Assembly: GCF_006542355.1 (NCBI RefSeq)
Contig: NZ_CP038141.1
Span: forward strand, 1,804,001-1,868,000
Length of the DNA: 64,000 bases
Reading direction: 5' to 3'
From: Swingsia samuiensis
GTDB lineage: Bacteria > Pseudomonadota > Alphaproteobacteria > Acetobacterales > Acetobacteraceae
The notes beneath the pieces were generated by a model. The model was not told where the DNA came from and did no database searches. It saw nothing but the letters and a program-made list of their open reading frames with translations. The translations under genes were made by a program, and so were the position numbers. Positions 17,574-26,302 of this stretch are shown here, in pieces. Numbering within the stretch: the stretch's first letter is position 1; the number at the start of each line of letters is the position of its first letter.

Positions 17574-20261
17574 TTAGAAAGATTTTAGAAGTCTATTTAA
17601 GTAGTCAAGTTCAGTTTGAGGCCGAGTGCGGTCTGCAGCACGGCGACGCAGTTCTCTTTCAATATCACGCGCGCGATCACGAGCATTGCTGTCTGGAATA
17701 TGCATATTTGAATCATTTTTGCTACGTCCTTCACCAAGTTTTCGACCAAGCGGATCTTTGCTTTTGTCTTGCTGGGTGTCGTCGTCACTGTCGTCATCTG
17801 GCTCAGCGTCATCTCCATTGTCGCCTTGTTGGCCGGCCGCGCCGTGTTTAGGCCCAGTTTTATTTCCCATGCCGCCTGAAGGAATGAAACTCAAACGGCC
17901 ATTTTTACCACTGCCAGAACCGCCAGATGCTTGATTTTTTTGCATCTCTTTTCCAGCATCGGACAAGTCTTTTAAAACCTTTTGTTCGGCTGTAATGGCC
18001 TGACTATCATTGCGATCGGCTAAACTCTTTTGAGCAGAAGCCATGTCTTTTGCAGCTTGATCAAATGCTTTAACTGGTTTTTGTGTTAACTCTTTTACTC
18101 GTTGCGCCAAAACCTTATTTACACGCGCTAAGGCCCGTTGCGAAGCATGATCCATTTGTCGAGCAGGTGATTGTTGGGCAACGGTTGCAGGATCTGTCGG
18201 AAGGTTTGACGGGGCTTCATTCTGTTCGATACTTTTAGAAGGCTGCTGTCCAAGTTCTCGAAGCAGATCAGAAGTTGTCATCTGGCTAATATCTGTCTGA
18301 GCATTATTGGCTGATGGATTTTGGGCTTGCGCAGCTTTTTGTGCTTCGGATAGACGAGCCTGTGTATGGTCAAGAAGGGCTGTTTCTCGATGAATCAGAT
18401 CGCGTAGAGCGGAATGTTGAGCATGAGCCTCTTCACGGGCTTGCATTTGCTGAGCTAGGGCTTTTAAGTCTTCAGGAGTGGCTTGGCGCATATGCTCAGC
18501 CATATCTTCCATTTGTTGAAGACGTTTCAATGCTTCGTCCCCGTGCCCTTGGGATGCATCAGATTGAAGGCGCTGCATTTCTTCCGACCATGGGTCGGCG
18601 GTGCTTGCTTGAGACTGAGGCATAATAATCCCGTTTTGAGCTGCTTTTTGGAATAAAAGCTGCATCCGGCGATTAAGAGCGTCTTTGAGTATTTGGGTTC
18701 TACGTTGAAGTTCTTTTTGCTCGTCGAGGGAACGTCCTTTTTCTCCTAAATCATGCATATGATTGAGTTGTTGCTGGACCCCTTGTTGTGCAGCCCGAAC
18801 GGCTGCTGCTGAATCTGCAATTTCAGGCCCATCGTGTCGTAAATCATCAAGATAAAGAGCTAAAGCCCAGAGCTGGTCGGGGATTGTTTCGGGAATGTCT
18901 TGTGTTTTCTGGTGCTGTAGAGTGGCGATATTGAGGGCTAGAGCAGCCCAAATGCCACGCACATCGGTGGTTTGCGTGAGGAGTTGTAATTCATATGCAG
19001 CTTGAGAGGGAGTTTCTTGGTTGAGCATTAAGCGCTGCCGTACAGCGATAATAGCTTTGGCAAGAGGGTCAGAAAACTTACGAGCGCCTAAAGTGAAGTG
19101 GATTGGTGTGCTACGGTTTTCTTTTTTGGAAATGCTTGTTGCATGCAAAATACCAACAACATCCATTCCCGCAAAAGGACTTGAAGATAAGTCAGGTTGA
19201 GCTGTTCCTGTCGCTTGTTTGGGGGTTCCATTTAAAGGGATTGGGATGTGAATAATGTGATTATTATGAGAGTGTGGCAGGTGTATTTCTGCTTCTAAAG
19301 AAGCAACACCAAAAGATTGATGCACTTTCCAAGGTAAAACTGTTCGGAAATCATCTTTTTGAGGAGATGGTTTTCCATTCCAAGAGACATCCGGTGGCAA
19401 ATCTGCAATGATAGTAATAGGCCACTGACCTAAAAGATGCCCTCTAGAACGTATTTTTAGAGTAGCATTATTTTGAATTGTTGCTTTTGCAGTCCAGCTT
19501 TTTTCATCTAACTGATGACGGTTAAAAATCTGAGCACCTTGAATAGAAGGTGAAGAGACCGCCCCTGTTACGATAATATTTAGAGTAGCGCCCTGTGGAA
19601 CAGTAAATGTGGTGTTAGCTGTGGTTTGAGAAAGAAAAATAGGAGCGCCGGGAGCAAAATCTGGTTGTTCTATCCACGCTTGTAGAGTTGGCAGGGGCAC
19701 GCTGTCATCATCAACTCCAGGTACAAACCCCGCATAAAGCCTTGAAATGGAGTGTGATCCACTGATCGTAAAACCCAGCAGCAGGGCGAGAACTATTATG
19801 AGACTACTGATTTTTTCACGGAATGTGAGTTGAATGTGCGGGAAGCCAGTTCTCAAAGGGCCAAGAGAAGAAATAATGCGTTGAACATGAGTTGCCCAGA
19901 TGTACTTTTGTTCAGCGCTACCAGCATATGCAGGCTGATCAGTAAGGGTGAGTAAAGGCTGAGCAGAAAAATGCGATGCGTGTTCAATGCGTCGATCTAG
20001 TTCTGCTGTGCTTGGGGTCGGTAAAGATCGTATCCCTCGGATGCATAGCCATACGAATGCGATGAAGCATACAATCTCAAATGTAGCATGGATCCAGTCG
20101 GGAAGGGATTGAGGGATACGTGCTAATGTTGAAAGAATAAATAACATTGCAATCACAAAGGGCCAACGCAAAGCAGGCAAAGCTTTTTCCCACCACATGA
20201 TATGGCGGGCTCGGCGGCGTGCAGAGGTGAGGCGTGTGATTGCAGATGTTAAATCAGGCAT
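17574..20261 (-). CDS. DUF4175 / TIGR02302 family membrane protein
   Basis: A protein of about 895 residues with two N-terminal hydrophobic helices (about 32-50 and 58-75) and a third near 155-175. A beta-rich periplasmic-type region follows (to about 400). The long C-terminal half is alpha-helical, rich in Gln, Ala and Met, with acidic low-complexity stretches (DDDSDDD-like) and a basic RAADRTRPQTELDYLNRLL ending. This layout is that of the alphaproteobacterial TIGR02302 family, whose function is unknown. I place the start at ATG 20261, which overlaps the lysA stop by eight bases, and not at an upstream ATG (20372) inside lysA. It is co-transcribed with lysA. Confidence 0.82.
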   Translation of the reverse strand: MPDLTSAITRLTSARRRARHIMWWEKALPALRWPFVIAMLFILSTLARIPQSLPDWIHATFEIVCFIAFVWLCIRGIRSLPTPSTAELDRRIEHASHFSAQPLLTLTDQPAYAGSAEQKYIWATHVQRIISSLGPLRTGFPHIQLTFREKISSLIIVLALLLGFTISGSHSISRLYAGFVPGVDDDSVPLPTLQAWIEQPDFAPGAPIFLSQTTANTTFTVPQGATLNIIVTGAVSSPSIQGAQIFNRHQLDEKSWTAKATIQNNATLKIRSRGHLLGQWPITIIADLPPDVSWNGKPSPQKDDFRTVLPWKVHQSFGVASLEAEIHLPHSHNNHIIHIPIPLNGTPKQATGTAQPDLSSSPFAGMDVVGILHATSISKKENRSTPIHFTLGARKFSDPLAKAIIAVRQRLMLNQETPSQAAYELQLLTQTTDVRGIWAALALNIATLQHQKTQDIPETIPDQLWALALYLDDLRHDGPEIADSAAAVRAAQQGVQQQLNHMHDLGEKGRSLDEQKELQRRTQILKDALNRRMQLLFQKAAQNGIIMPQSQASTADPWSEEMQRLQSDASQGHGDEALKRLQQMEDMAEHMRQATPEDLKALAQQMQAREEAHAQHSALRDLIHRETALLDHTQARLSEAQKAAQAQNPSANNAQTDISQMTTSDLLRELGQQPSKSIEQNEAPSNLPTDPATVAQQSPARQMDHASQRALARVNKVLAQRVKELTQKPVKAFDQAAKDMASAQKSLADRNDSQAITAEQKVLKDLSDAGKEMQKNQASGGSGSGKNGRLSFIPSGGMGNKTGPKHGAAGQQGDNGDDAEPDDDSDDDTQQDKSKDPLGRKLGEGRSKNDSNMHIPDSNARDRARDIERELRRRAADRTRPQTELDYLNRLLKSF

Positions 20262-21588
20262 GATGGGAGTGTAGCCATTCAGGAACAGTTTCGGAAGCGA
20301 TGAGCTCTTCAATTGTTTGACGTTGGCGAATGACAGCCCATTTGCCATTATCGATAAGAACTTGTGTTGCAAGAGGTCTAGAATTGTAAGTGGAACTCAT
20401 AACAGAGCCATAAGCGCCAGTATCGAGCAACGCAACAAGATCCCCACGCTTTAGATTTTCCGGTAGGAAACGTGCGCGGGCAAAGATATCACTGCTTTCA
20501 CAGACTGGCCCGACAACATGCCATGGGGCTGTGGGAGTGCTGAGGGCTGTTGGTGCAACCGGTACAATACCATGCCATGAATCATACATAGCAGGTCGGG
20601 TAAGATCATTCATGGCAGCATCAAGAATGATAAAACTGGGTGAGCCAGCCTTTGTTTCAATAACACGAGAAAGTAAAATGCCGGAAGGAGCGGAGAGCCA
20701 ACGGCCAGGCTCTAAACTGAGCTCAACGTCCAAATCACCGAGTGTCTCAGCAATAACGCCTGCAAGCATATCTGGTGAGGGCGCGATTTCATTTTTATAA
20801 CAGATCCCAAGACCTCCGCCACAATCAATACTTTCAACGCTATGTCCCATGGAGCGAATTTCTCTTACCATGTCCGCCAAGCGGCTATATCCTTTGCGGA
20901 AAGGCTCTGCGGTTAACATTTGGCTCCCAAGATGGACAGCAAGCCCAACGAGGTGAATATTTTTAAGAGATGCCCCTTGAGCGTATAATTGTATTGCTTG
21001 GTTATGCTCAATGCCAAATTTATCGCCAGCGCGTCCTGTGCTGATTTTATCATGGGTCTTTGCATCCACATCCGGATTTACGCGGAGTGCAACTCGAGCG
21101 ATCTTCCCGCAGGTGGCTGCGATGTTATTGAGGCGGAAAAGTTCTTCAGCACTTTCAACGTTAATTTGACGAATGTTTTTCTCAATAGCGAGGCGTAATT
21201 CTTCATCAGATTTCCCGACCCCAGAAAAAACAACCCCTTCTGGTTGAATACCTGCACGTAAGGCGCGGATCATCTCTCCGCCGCTTACGATATCCACACC
21301 ATAGCCGCAATGATGCAAGACTGTGAGGACAGCTTGGTGATCTTGCGATTTCATCGCAAAGTGAAGATGCATATTGAGTTTATGCGCTTCAAAGGCTTGT
21401 TTTAACGTTTTTGCACGCTGGCGGAAGGTATTAGCGCCTGTAATCCAGCATGGGGTGCCGACTGACGCCGCGATTGTATGGAGCGGGACACCTTCAAAAA
21501 GAAGACCATCTCGCGCGTCCATTTTTAAAGAAGGACGAGCGGCAAGGAGATCATTCAAGAGTGGTTCTGATGCGTGTGTATTATTCAT
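20254..21588 (-). CDS. lysA: Diaminopimelate decarboxylase
   Basis: A 444-residue PLP enzyme (alanine racemase-like fold type III) that converts meso-diaminopimelate to lysine. The PLP lysine is in HFAMKSQDHQAVL (about 79-91), the LAVHLGSQM strand is central, and SIDCGGGLGICY binds phosphate. The substrate-binding EPGRWLSAPSG and the C-terminal VCESSDIFA and DTGAYGSVMSSTYNSRP motifs are present. The length matches the family. In many alphaproteobacteria lysA follows argH and lptM. Here those genes lie about 8.6 kb upstream on the same strand. Confidence 0.95.
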   Translation of the reverse strand: MNNTHASEPLLNDLLAARPSLKMDARDGLLFEGVPLHTIAASVGTPCWITGANTFRQRAKTLKQAFEAHKLNMHLHFAMKSQDHQAVLTVLHHCGYGVDIVSGGEMIRALRAGIQPEGVVFSGVGKSDEELRLAIEKNIRQINVESAEELFRLNNIAATCGKIARVALRVNPDVDAKTHDKISTGRAGDKFGIEHNQAIQLYAQGASLKNIHLVGLAVHLGSQMLTAEPFRKGYSRLADMVREIRSMGHSVESIDCGGGLGICYKNEIAPSPDMLAGVIAETLGDLDVELSLEPGRWLSAPSGILLSRVIETKAGSPSFIILDAAMNDLTRPAMYDSWHGIVPVAPTALSTPTAPWHVVGPVCESSDIFARARFLPENLKRGDLVALLDTGAYGSVMSSTYNSRPLATQVLIDNGKWAVIRQRQTIEELIASETVPEWLHSHHA

Positions 21589-21655
21589 GATGATCTTACC
21601 GTATCCTGCTCTTTCTGATGTTCCAAGCGTTTCAAGTGAAAGTAAGGGCTAAAAC

Positions 21656-22405
21656 ATGAAAAAAAGCATGAAAGGTCGATTTATTTTTCAAATTTTTTCT
21701 CGGCTATGGGACAGAGGCATTTTTGTTTTAGCTCTGAGTGTATGTTTTGCTTGGAAAAACGTGAATGCACAACCGCTTCCACACCTACCTGGCATAGGGA
21801 ATAACCATTCTCGCGAAGTGATTGATCCTAATACGATGCCATGGAGTATTCTGGGGCGTGTACAGACAGAGTTGGGCGTACGGTGTACCGGCTTTGCTAT
21901 TGCGCCAACGGTTATGATGACAGCAGCTCATTGTTTATGGCTTCCTGCAACGGGGCATTATATTCGGCCTCAGGATGTTCATGTTTTGATGGGATATGAG
22001 CGGGGACGTTATCGTCAGCAGGAGCGTGTTCAGCAGTTTATTATACCGTCCGGCTATAATCCTAGGAACGAAGCTGGAACAGTTATGAATGATCGAGCGG
22101 TTTTGATTTTAAAGCAGCCTGTTATTCGGATACAGGAACGGCCGATGTTATTATCCGCAAAGTCTGGAGAGGCTGCTCGTTTGGTGGGGTACTCTCAGGA
22201 TCGGGTTGAAGTTCTTTTGGGAGATCTTCATTGTCACACTGTTCTGGTAGATTCAGGTGGGCTTATTCATCATGATTGTGAGGGAACACATGGTGTAAGC
22301 GGGGCACCATTATGGTCACAAAATGAAAAAGGCCAATGGGGCGTGAGTGGAATAGTGGTTGAAGCGAATGTTGGGAAGGGCGGAGAGGCAATCCCAGTTC
22401 AATAA
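21656..22405 (+). CDS. Secreted trypsin-like serine protease (S1 family)
   Basis: A 249-residue exported protease. An N-terminal hydrophobic stretch (about 20-38) ending NVNAQ acts as the signal peptide. The catalytic triad is readable as H92 (TAAHC), D146 (VMNDRAVLIL) and S215 (GVSGAPLW). The serine motif is G-V-S-G-A instead of G-D-S-G-G, closer to glutamyl-endopeptidase and HtrA-like relatives than to trypsin. Cys77-Cys93 and Cys193-Cys208 are placed to form disulfides. It is divergent from lysA. The substrate is unknown. Confidence 0.8.
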   Translation: MKKSMKGRFIFQIFSRLWDRGIFVLALSVCFAWKNVNAQPLPHLPGIGNNHSREVIDPNTMPWSILGRVQTELGVRCTGFAIAPTVMMTAAHCLWLPATGHYIRPQDVHVLMGYERGRYRQQERVQQFIIPSGYNPRNEAGTVMNDRAVLILKQPVIRIQERPMLLSAKSGEAARLVGYSQDRVEVLLGDLHCHTVLVDSGGLIHHDCEGTHGVSGAPLWSQNEKGQWGVSGIVVEANVGKGGEAIPVQ

Positions 22406-22518
22406 AATGAATATCACAAATATTTTTATAAATAAAAATAGAACCTATCGTAAGATCTGCGTTTAAATAGAACAAGCATAGTTGATATTTTGTAGGTCAT
22501 CGTAACCGGGAGGCGAAG

Positions 22519-22959
22519 ATGTATTCTATGGCAGAAAAGGGTGTTATATTTAATAATGAACCCTCGCAAGGTTTAGATTCACTTTCTACCTTCAGCAATA
22601 AAGTAAAAAGAAAGATACTTATTGTTGAAGATCAGCCTTTGTTGCGTTTTTTAGCTGCGGATCTTTTTGAAGAAGCTGGATTTGAGCCATTCCTTGCTGA
22701 AACAGCAGATGAAGCAGTTGAATTTTTAGATAAAGGCGAGATGGTTGATCTTGTTTTTACGGATGTTGGTGTTCCAGGTAATTTCAATGGGTGGGATCTT
22801 GCTCAGAAAGTAAGCAAGAAATGGCCAACAATAGGAATTATATTAACAACCGGGTATGGCCTTCATCATGAGATGAAGGAGGGAGCACCGAAGCTAGCCT
22901 TCGTTCCCAAGCCCTATGAATGGGAAAACCTATATCAGGTTATTGAGAAATTGTGTTGA
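22519..22959 (+). CDS. Stand-alone response regulator receiver domain
   Basis: A 146-residue protein with one CheY-like receiver domain after a 30-residue N-terminal extension, and no output domain. The acidic pocket is E37-D38 (ILIVEDQP), the phosphorylation site is D82 (VFTDVGVPG), the switch threonine is T110/T111 (LTTGYG), and the lysine is K131 (PKPY). The PGNFNGWDLA segment is typical of receivers paired with HWE/HisKA_2 kinases in alphaproteobacteria. GGGAGG lies upstream of the ATG. No kinase gene is in the window, so its partner must be encoded elsewhere. Confidence 0.85.
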   Translation: MYSMAEKGVIFNNEPSQGLDSLSTFSNKVKRKILIVEDQPLLRFLAADLFEEAGFEPFLAETADEAVEFLDKGEMVDLVFTDVGVPGNFNGWDLAQKVSKKWPTIGIILTTGYGLHHEMKEGAPKLAFVPKPYEWENLYQVIEKLC

Positions 22960-22970
22960 TTTTGTTTGAT

Positions 22971-23047
22971 TGGCGCACCCGAAAGGACTCGAACCTCTAA
23001 CCCCCAGATTCGTAGTCTGGTGCTCTATCCAGTTGAGCTACGGGTGC
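22971..23047 (-). tRNA. tRNA-Arg (anticodon ACG), copy 2
   Basis: A 77-base cloverleaf on the minus strand with encoded CCA (TGG at 22971-22973). The acceptor arms GCACCCG and CGGGTGC are complementary. The anticodon arm is CCAGA-CTACGAA-TCTGG, giving anticodon ACG (arginine, A34 presumably edited to inosine). The T arm contains GGTTCGAGTCC. It is identical to the copy 33 bases upstream and would be transcribed after it. Confidence 0.95.
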
Positions 23048-23080
23048 GTATCGAATTTTAAGCTATTACATAATAGCAGT

Positions 23081-23157
23081 TGGCGCACCCGAAAGGACTC
23101 GAACCTCTAACCCCCAGATTCGTAGTCTGGTGCTCTATCCAGTTGAGCTACGGGTGC
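23081..23157 (-). tRNA. tRNA-Arg (anticodon ACG), copy 1
   Basis: A 77-base cloverleaf identical to the neighbouring tRNA, with the same acceptor stem, ACG anticodon, GGTTCGAGTCC T arm and encoded CCA. The two form a tandem pair on the minus strand with a 33-base spacer. Confidence 0.95.
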
Positions 23158-23177
23158 AACGTGAGCGGGTTTATATC

Positions 23178-23203
23178 GGGGGTTTAAAAATATGACAACC
23201 CCC
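23178..23203. terminator. Hairpin between the lipoprotein gene and the tRNA pair
   Basis: GGGGGTT (23178-23184) and AACCCCC (23197-23203) form a 7-bp stem with a 12-base A/T-rich loop, just beyond the stop of the minus-strand lipoprotein gene. No clear T tract follows, so termination is only likely. Confidence 0.4.
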
Positions 23204-23217
23204 ATTAACAATATTTT

Positions 23218-23592
23218 TTAACGTCGGGTCATTGTAATGTGAGCCCGGCAGCTTTGTGAGCCAAAAATACCACCGATTGCTTGTCCAACAGGATATCCAT
23301 TGAAAACGATAGCTGTTTGATGATGATTAATGTCTTTCATAGGGAGTTCGGCATGATAGTGTTGACTACCAGGTGTGTAGGTTCCGCGAAGAATCTGGGA
23401 ATTATCTCCTGGGGTAAAAATAATTTCTTTCCCTTCAATCGCTAATGTAGAAGGTGCTGTTGTAGGGCATGATCCTTGGTCTGTAATGAGAGTGCCAGCC
23501 CAGCGTCCTTCAGGGTTTTTCCCAGGGTCTGGGGTTGCACATGCTGCGAGAAGCACCATTGTAGAGAAGGAAAGAAAGGTTGTTAAACGCAT
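23218..23592 (-). CDS. Small lipoprotein of unknown function
   Basis: A 124-residue protein with a lipoprotein signal peptide (lipobox LLAAC, Cys18) and a mature domain of about 105 residues rich in Gly, Thr and short beta strands (GRWAGTLITDQGSC, LRGTYTPGSQ). Two further cysteines (in GSCPTT and SQSCRAH) could form a disulfide. The pattern suggests a small beta-barrel or lipocalin-like domain anchored in the outer membrane, but no family is recognised. It is divergent from guaA. Confidence 0.7.
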   Translation of the reverse strand: MRLTTFLSFSTMVLLAACATPDPGKNPEGRWAGTLITDQGSCPTTAPSTLAIEGKEIIFTPGDNSQILRGTYTPGSQHYHAELPMKDINHHQTAIVFNGYPVGQAIGGIFGSQSCRAHITMTRR

Positions 23593-23694
23593 CTTATTGT
23601 TGCTCCTTGTTTGAAGAGTGGTGACGTATAGAGCACAACCGCTTATAGGGTTGCATTAAAAGTCATAACCCCCGGAACGTGTGAGGCCATTACA

Positions 23695-25290
23695 TTGACC
23701 CAGAAGGATTCTAAATCTGTTACTAAGCTTGATGAAACCCTTCATGAAGATCGGATACTTATTCTAGACTTCGGAAGCCAAGTAACACAACTTATTGCCC
23801 GTCGAGTACGGGAAAGCGGTGTATATTGTGAAATTTGGCCTTTCACCGCGACAGATGACAAAATTAAGGAATTTAATCCTCGTGGGATTATCCTTTCGGG
23901 AAGTCCTGCTAGCGTTCATGATGAAAATGCGCCTGCCGTTCCTGAAAGTGTTTTTTCACTAAATCGACCCGTTCTCGGCATTTGCTACGGTCAGCAAGCA
24001 ATGTGCCAACTCCTAGGTGGGAAAGTGGAGACACATGAACATCGTGAGTTTGGACGCGCTTATATAGATATTGCTGAAGATTGTGCTTTGTTTCGCGGGG
24101 TTTGGGCTCGAGGCAAGCGTGAGCAAGTCTGGATGAGCCATGGTGACCGTGTCACAGAACTACCTCCCGGGTTTCGTGCTGTTGCTCATTCAGAAGGAGC
24201 GCCTTTCGCTATTATTGCGGATGAGGGACGCCGTTTATATGGTGTGCAGTTCCACCCTGAAGTAGTGCATACACCGCATGGAGCGGCTTTAATACGGAAC
24301 TTCACCCATGATGTCGTCGGTTGTAACGGGACATGGAGTATGGCTGGTTTCCGTGATTTAGAAATTGAACGGATTCGTAAGCAAGTTGGTGATGGAAAAG
24401 TTATTTGCGGCCTATCCGGAGGAGTGGATAGTTCTGTTGCTGCAAAGCTTATTCACGAAGCAATTGGTGATCAGCTAACGTGTATCTTTGTTGATCCGGG
24501 CATTTTAAGAGCCGGTGAAGCTGATGAAGTTGTAAAAACATTCCGTGGGAAGTTTAACATTCCTTTGGTTCATCGTGATGCATCTGATTTGTTCTTAAAG
24601 GAACTGGCGGGTGTAACCGATCCTGAAGTTAAAAGAAAAACGATCGGCCGTTTGTTTGTTGAGGTTTTTGAAGAAGAAGCTGCAAAGCTGGGTGGAGCAC
24701 AATTCCTTGCTCAAGGAACGTTATATCCAGATGTTATTGAAAGTGTAAGCTTCACAGGCGGTCCATCAGTCACCATTAAATCTCATCATAATGTTGGTGG
24801 CTTACCTGAGCGCATGAATATGCAGCTTGTTGAGCCTTTGAGAGAACTCTTTAAAGATGAGGTAAGAGCTCTTGGGCGTGAATTGGGAATTCCAGAGAAT
24901 ATTGTAGGACGTCATCCATTCCCAGGACCGGGCCTCGCTATTCGTATTCCTGGGGATATTACAAAAGAGAAGTTGGATCTTTTAAGAAAAGTCGATGCGA
25001 TTTATCTTGAAGAGATTAGAAATGCCGGCCTTTATGACGCCATCTGGCAGGCTTTTGCCGTTCTTCTTCCTGTAAGAACTGTTGGTGTTATGGGGGATGG
25101 CCGCACGTATGATCAAGCGTGTGCACTGCGCGCTGTTACCAGCACAGATGGAATGACTGCTGAAGTTTATCCTTTTGATTTTGCTTTTTTAAATCGGGTT
25201 GCAGGGCGTATTGTTAACGAAGTCCGTGGGATTAACCGCGTAACATACGATATTACGTCTAAACCTCCCGGCACCATTGAATGGGAATGA
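23695..25290 (+). CDS. guaA: GMP synthase (glutamine-hydrolysing)
   Basis: A 531-residue enzyme that aminates XMP to GMP. The N-terminal class I amidotransferase domain has the nucleophile Cys in GICYGQQAM and His/Glu in QFHPEVVHT. The ATP-pyrophosphatase domain begins with [15 protein letters not shown] (P-loop SGGVDSS). The C-terminal dimerisation domain ends [10 protein letters not shown], the family signature. The start is a TTG at 23695 with GAGG eight bases upstream; no ATG is available before the conserved region. A bidirectional terminator follows. Confidence 0.96.
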   Translation: MTQKDSKSVTKLDETLHEDRILILDFGSQVTQLIARRVRESGVYCEIWPFTATDDKIKEFNPRGIILSGSPASVHDENAPAVPESVFSLNRPVLGICYGQQAMCQLLGGKVETHEHREFGRAYIDIAEDCALFRGVWARGKREQVWMSHGDRVTELPPGFRAVAHSEGAPFAIIADEGRRLYGVQFHPEVVHTPHGAALIRNFTHDVVGCNGTWSMAGFRDLEIERIRKQVGDGKVICGLSGGVDSSVAAKLIHEAIGDQLTCIFVDPGILRAGEADEVVKTFRGKFNIPLVHRDASDLFLKELAGVTDPEVKRKTIGRLFVEVFEEEAAKLGGAQFLAQGTLYPDVIESVSFTGGPSVTIKSHHNVGGLPERMNMQLVEPLRELFKDEVRALGRELGIPENIVGRHPFPGPGLAIRIPGDITKEKLDLLRKVDAIYLEEIRNAGLYDAIWQAFAVLLPVRTVGVMGDGRTYDQACALRAVTSTDGMTAEVYPFDFAFLNRVAGRIVNEVRGINRVTYDITSKPPGTIEWE

Positions 25291-25314
25291 TCTGATCTTT
25301 TCTAGAAGTTTTAT

Positions 25315-25343
25315 AAAAAAGCCCGTTTTGAGCGGGCTTTTTT
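25315..25343. terminator. Bidirectional terminator after guaA
   Basis: GCCCG (25321-25325) and CGGGC (25333-25337) are flanked by six A residues on the left and six T residues on the right, so a U-run follows the stem on either strand. It separates guaA from the convergent small membrane protein genes. Confidence 0.88.
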
Positions 25344-25350
25344 CGTTTAT

Positions 25351-25824
25351 TTATCTTGGTTGAGCAAGCCATGAGATGCGTTTTGTTTTTAATGCAAAAG
25401 GGATGGAAAGAACGCTAGCAACAGAGAATTCACGAGCAATCATTACGGTAATACGAAAATGTTGTAATGTGGCTGCGTGAGGTGGGAAAAATTGGATAGA
25501 GAAAGAGATGATTAAACTCAGTAAAGAAAAAATTATCTCAAGAGACGGAAGAATTTGAAGCTGAGTTAAACGTTGAAGTCTTTTTTTGGTATCGTGAGTT
25601 TGTAAAGCACGTCTAAACAAGAATTGAAAAATGTAAACAAAGCAAAGGCTTAAAATAAACCCTGCCAATACAGAGTATTTTTTATCGTGAGGAAATATAT
25701 AAGTATAAATAGTAGAACCCATGCTGATCAGAGCAAGGCCACCAGTCAATGTAATCCCTAAAGCTAAAATAAGATTTTCGCTTCGGGTCATATTGACTTG
25801 ATCATCTAAGAAAATATTTTTCAT
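25351..25824 (-). CDS. Small four-helix membrane protein, candidate immunity protein (copy 2)
   Basis: A 157-residue protein with four predicted membrane segments (about 18-44, 51-68, 94-113, 125-147). It is about four fifths identical to the gene directly upstream. The first 19 residues, the block around 79-110 and the last 20 or so are identical in both copies; differences cluster in the membrane segments. A charged cytoplasmic-type loop HDTKKRLQRLTQLQ lies in the middle. No database family is recognised. Its place behind a hydrophobic effector-like protein suggests membrane immunity, but this is inference. Four bases separate it from the upstream copy. Confidence 0.6.
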   Translation of the reverse strand: MKNIFLDDQVNMTRSENLILALGITLTGGLALISMGSTIYTYIFPHDKKYSVLAGFILSLCFVYIFQFLFRRALQTHDTKKRLQRLTQLQILPSLEIIFSLLSLIISFSIQFFPPHAATLQHFRITVMIAREFSVASVLSIPFALKTKRISWLAQPR

Positions 25825-25828
25825 TTTT

Positions 25829-26302
25829 TTATCTTGGTTGAGCGAGCCATGAAATACGTTTTGTTTTTAATGCAAAAGGGATGGAAAGAACGCTAGCAAC
25901 AGAGAATACACGAGCAAGAAGTATGGCAAGATGAAAATGTTTTAATGTGTCCGTGTGAGGTGGAAAAAAATTGATAGAGAAAGAGATGATTAAACTCAGT
26001 AAAGAAAAAATTATCTCAAGAGACGGAAGGATTTGAAGTTGAGTTAACCGTTGAAGTCTTTTTTCGGTATCGTGAGTTTGTAAAGCACGTCTAAGAAGGA
26101 ATTGAAAAGTGTAAATAAAGCAAAGACTTAAAATAAATCCTGCAAATAGGGAGTATTTCTGGTCGTTAGGGAATATATAAGCGTAAATAGCAGAACCTAT
26201 GCTGGTCAAAGATAGATTGCCAGTAAAAACAATTCCCAAAGTAAAGATAAGATTTTCGCTTCGGGTCATATTGACTTGATCATCTAGGAAAATATTTTTC
26301 AT
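25829..26302 (-). CDS. Small four-helix membrane protein, candidate immunity protein (copy 1)
   Basis: A 157-residue protein with the same four-helix layout and the same N- and C-terminal sequences as the copy downstream. Its ATG overlaps the stop of the upstream effector-like gene as ATGA (26299-26302), so the two are translationally coupled. Tight coupling, small size, several membrane helices and tandem duplication are typical of immunity proteins against membrane-active toxins. The sequence itself gives no direct proof. Alternatively both could be accessory membrane partners of the upstream protein. Confidence 0.6.
   Translation of the reverse strand: MKNIFLDDQVNMTRSENLIFTLGIVFTGNLSLTSIGSAIYAYIFPNDQKYSLFAGFILSLCFIYTFQFLLRRALQTHDTEKRLQRLTQLQILPSLEIIFSLLSLIISFSINFFPPHTDTLKHFHLAILLARVFSVASVLSIPFALKTKRISWLAQPR

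Noticed and set aside
22971-23157. tRNA pair as a proven prophage attachment site
   Set aside because: No integrase or phage gene and no partial tRNA repeat was seen within the window.
25351-26302. Tandem repeat as an insertion sequence
   Set aside because: No transposase, terminal inverted repeats or target duplication; both units are intact coding genes.
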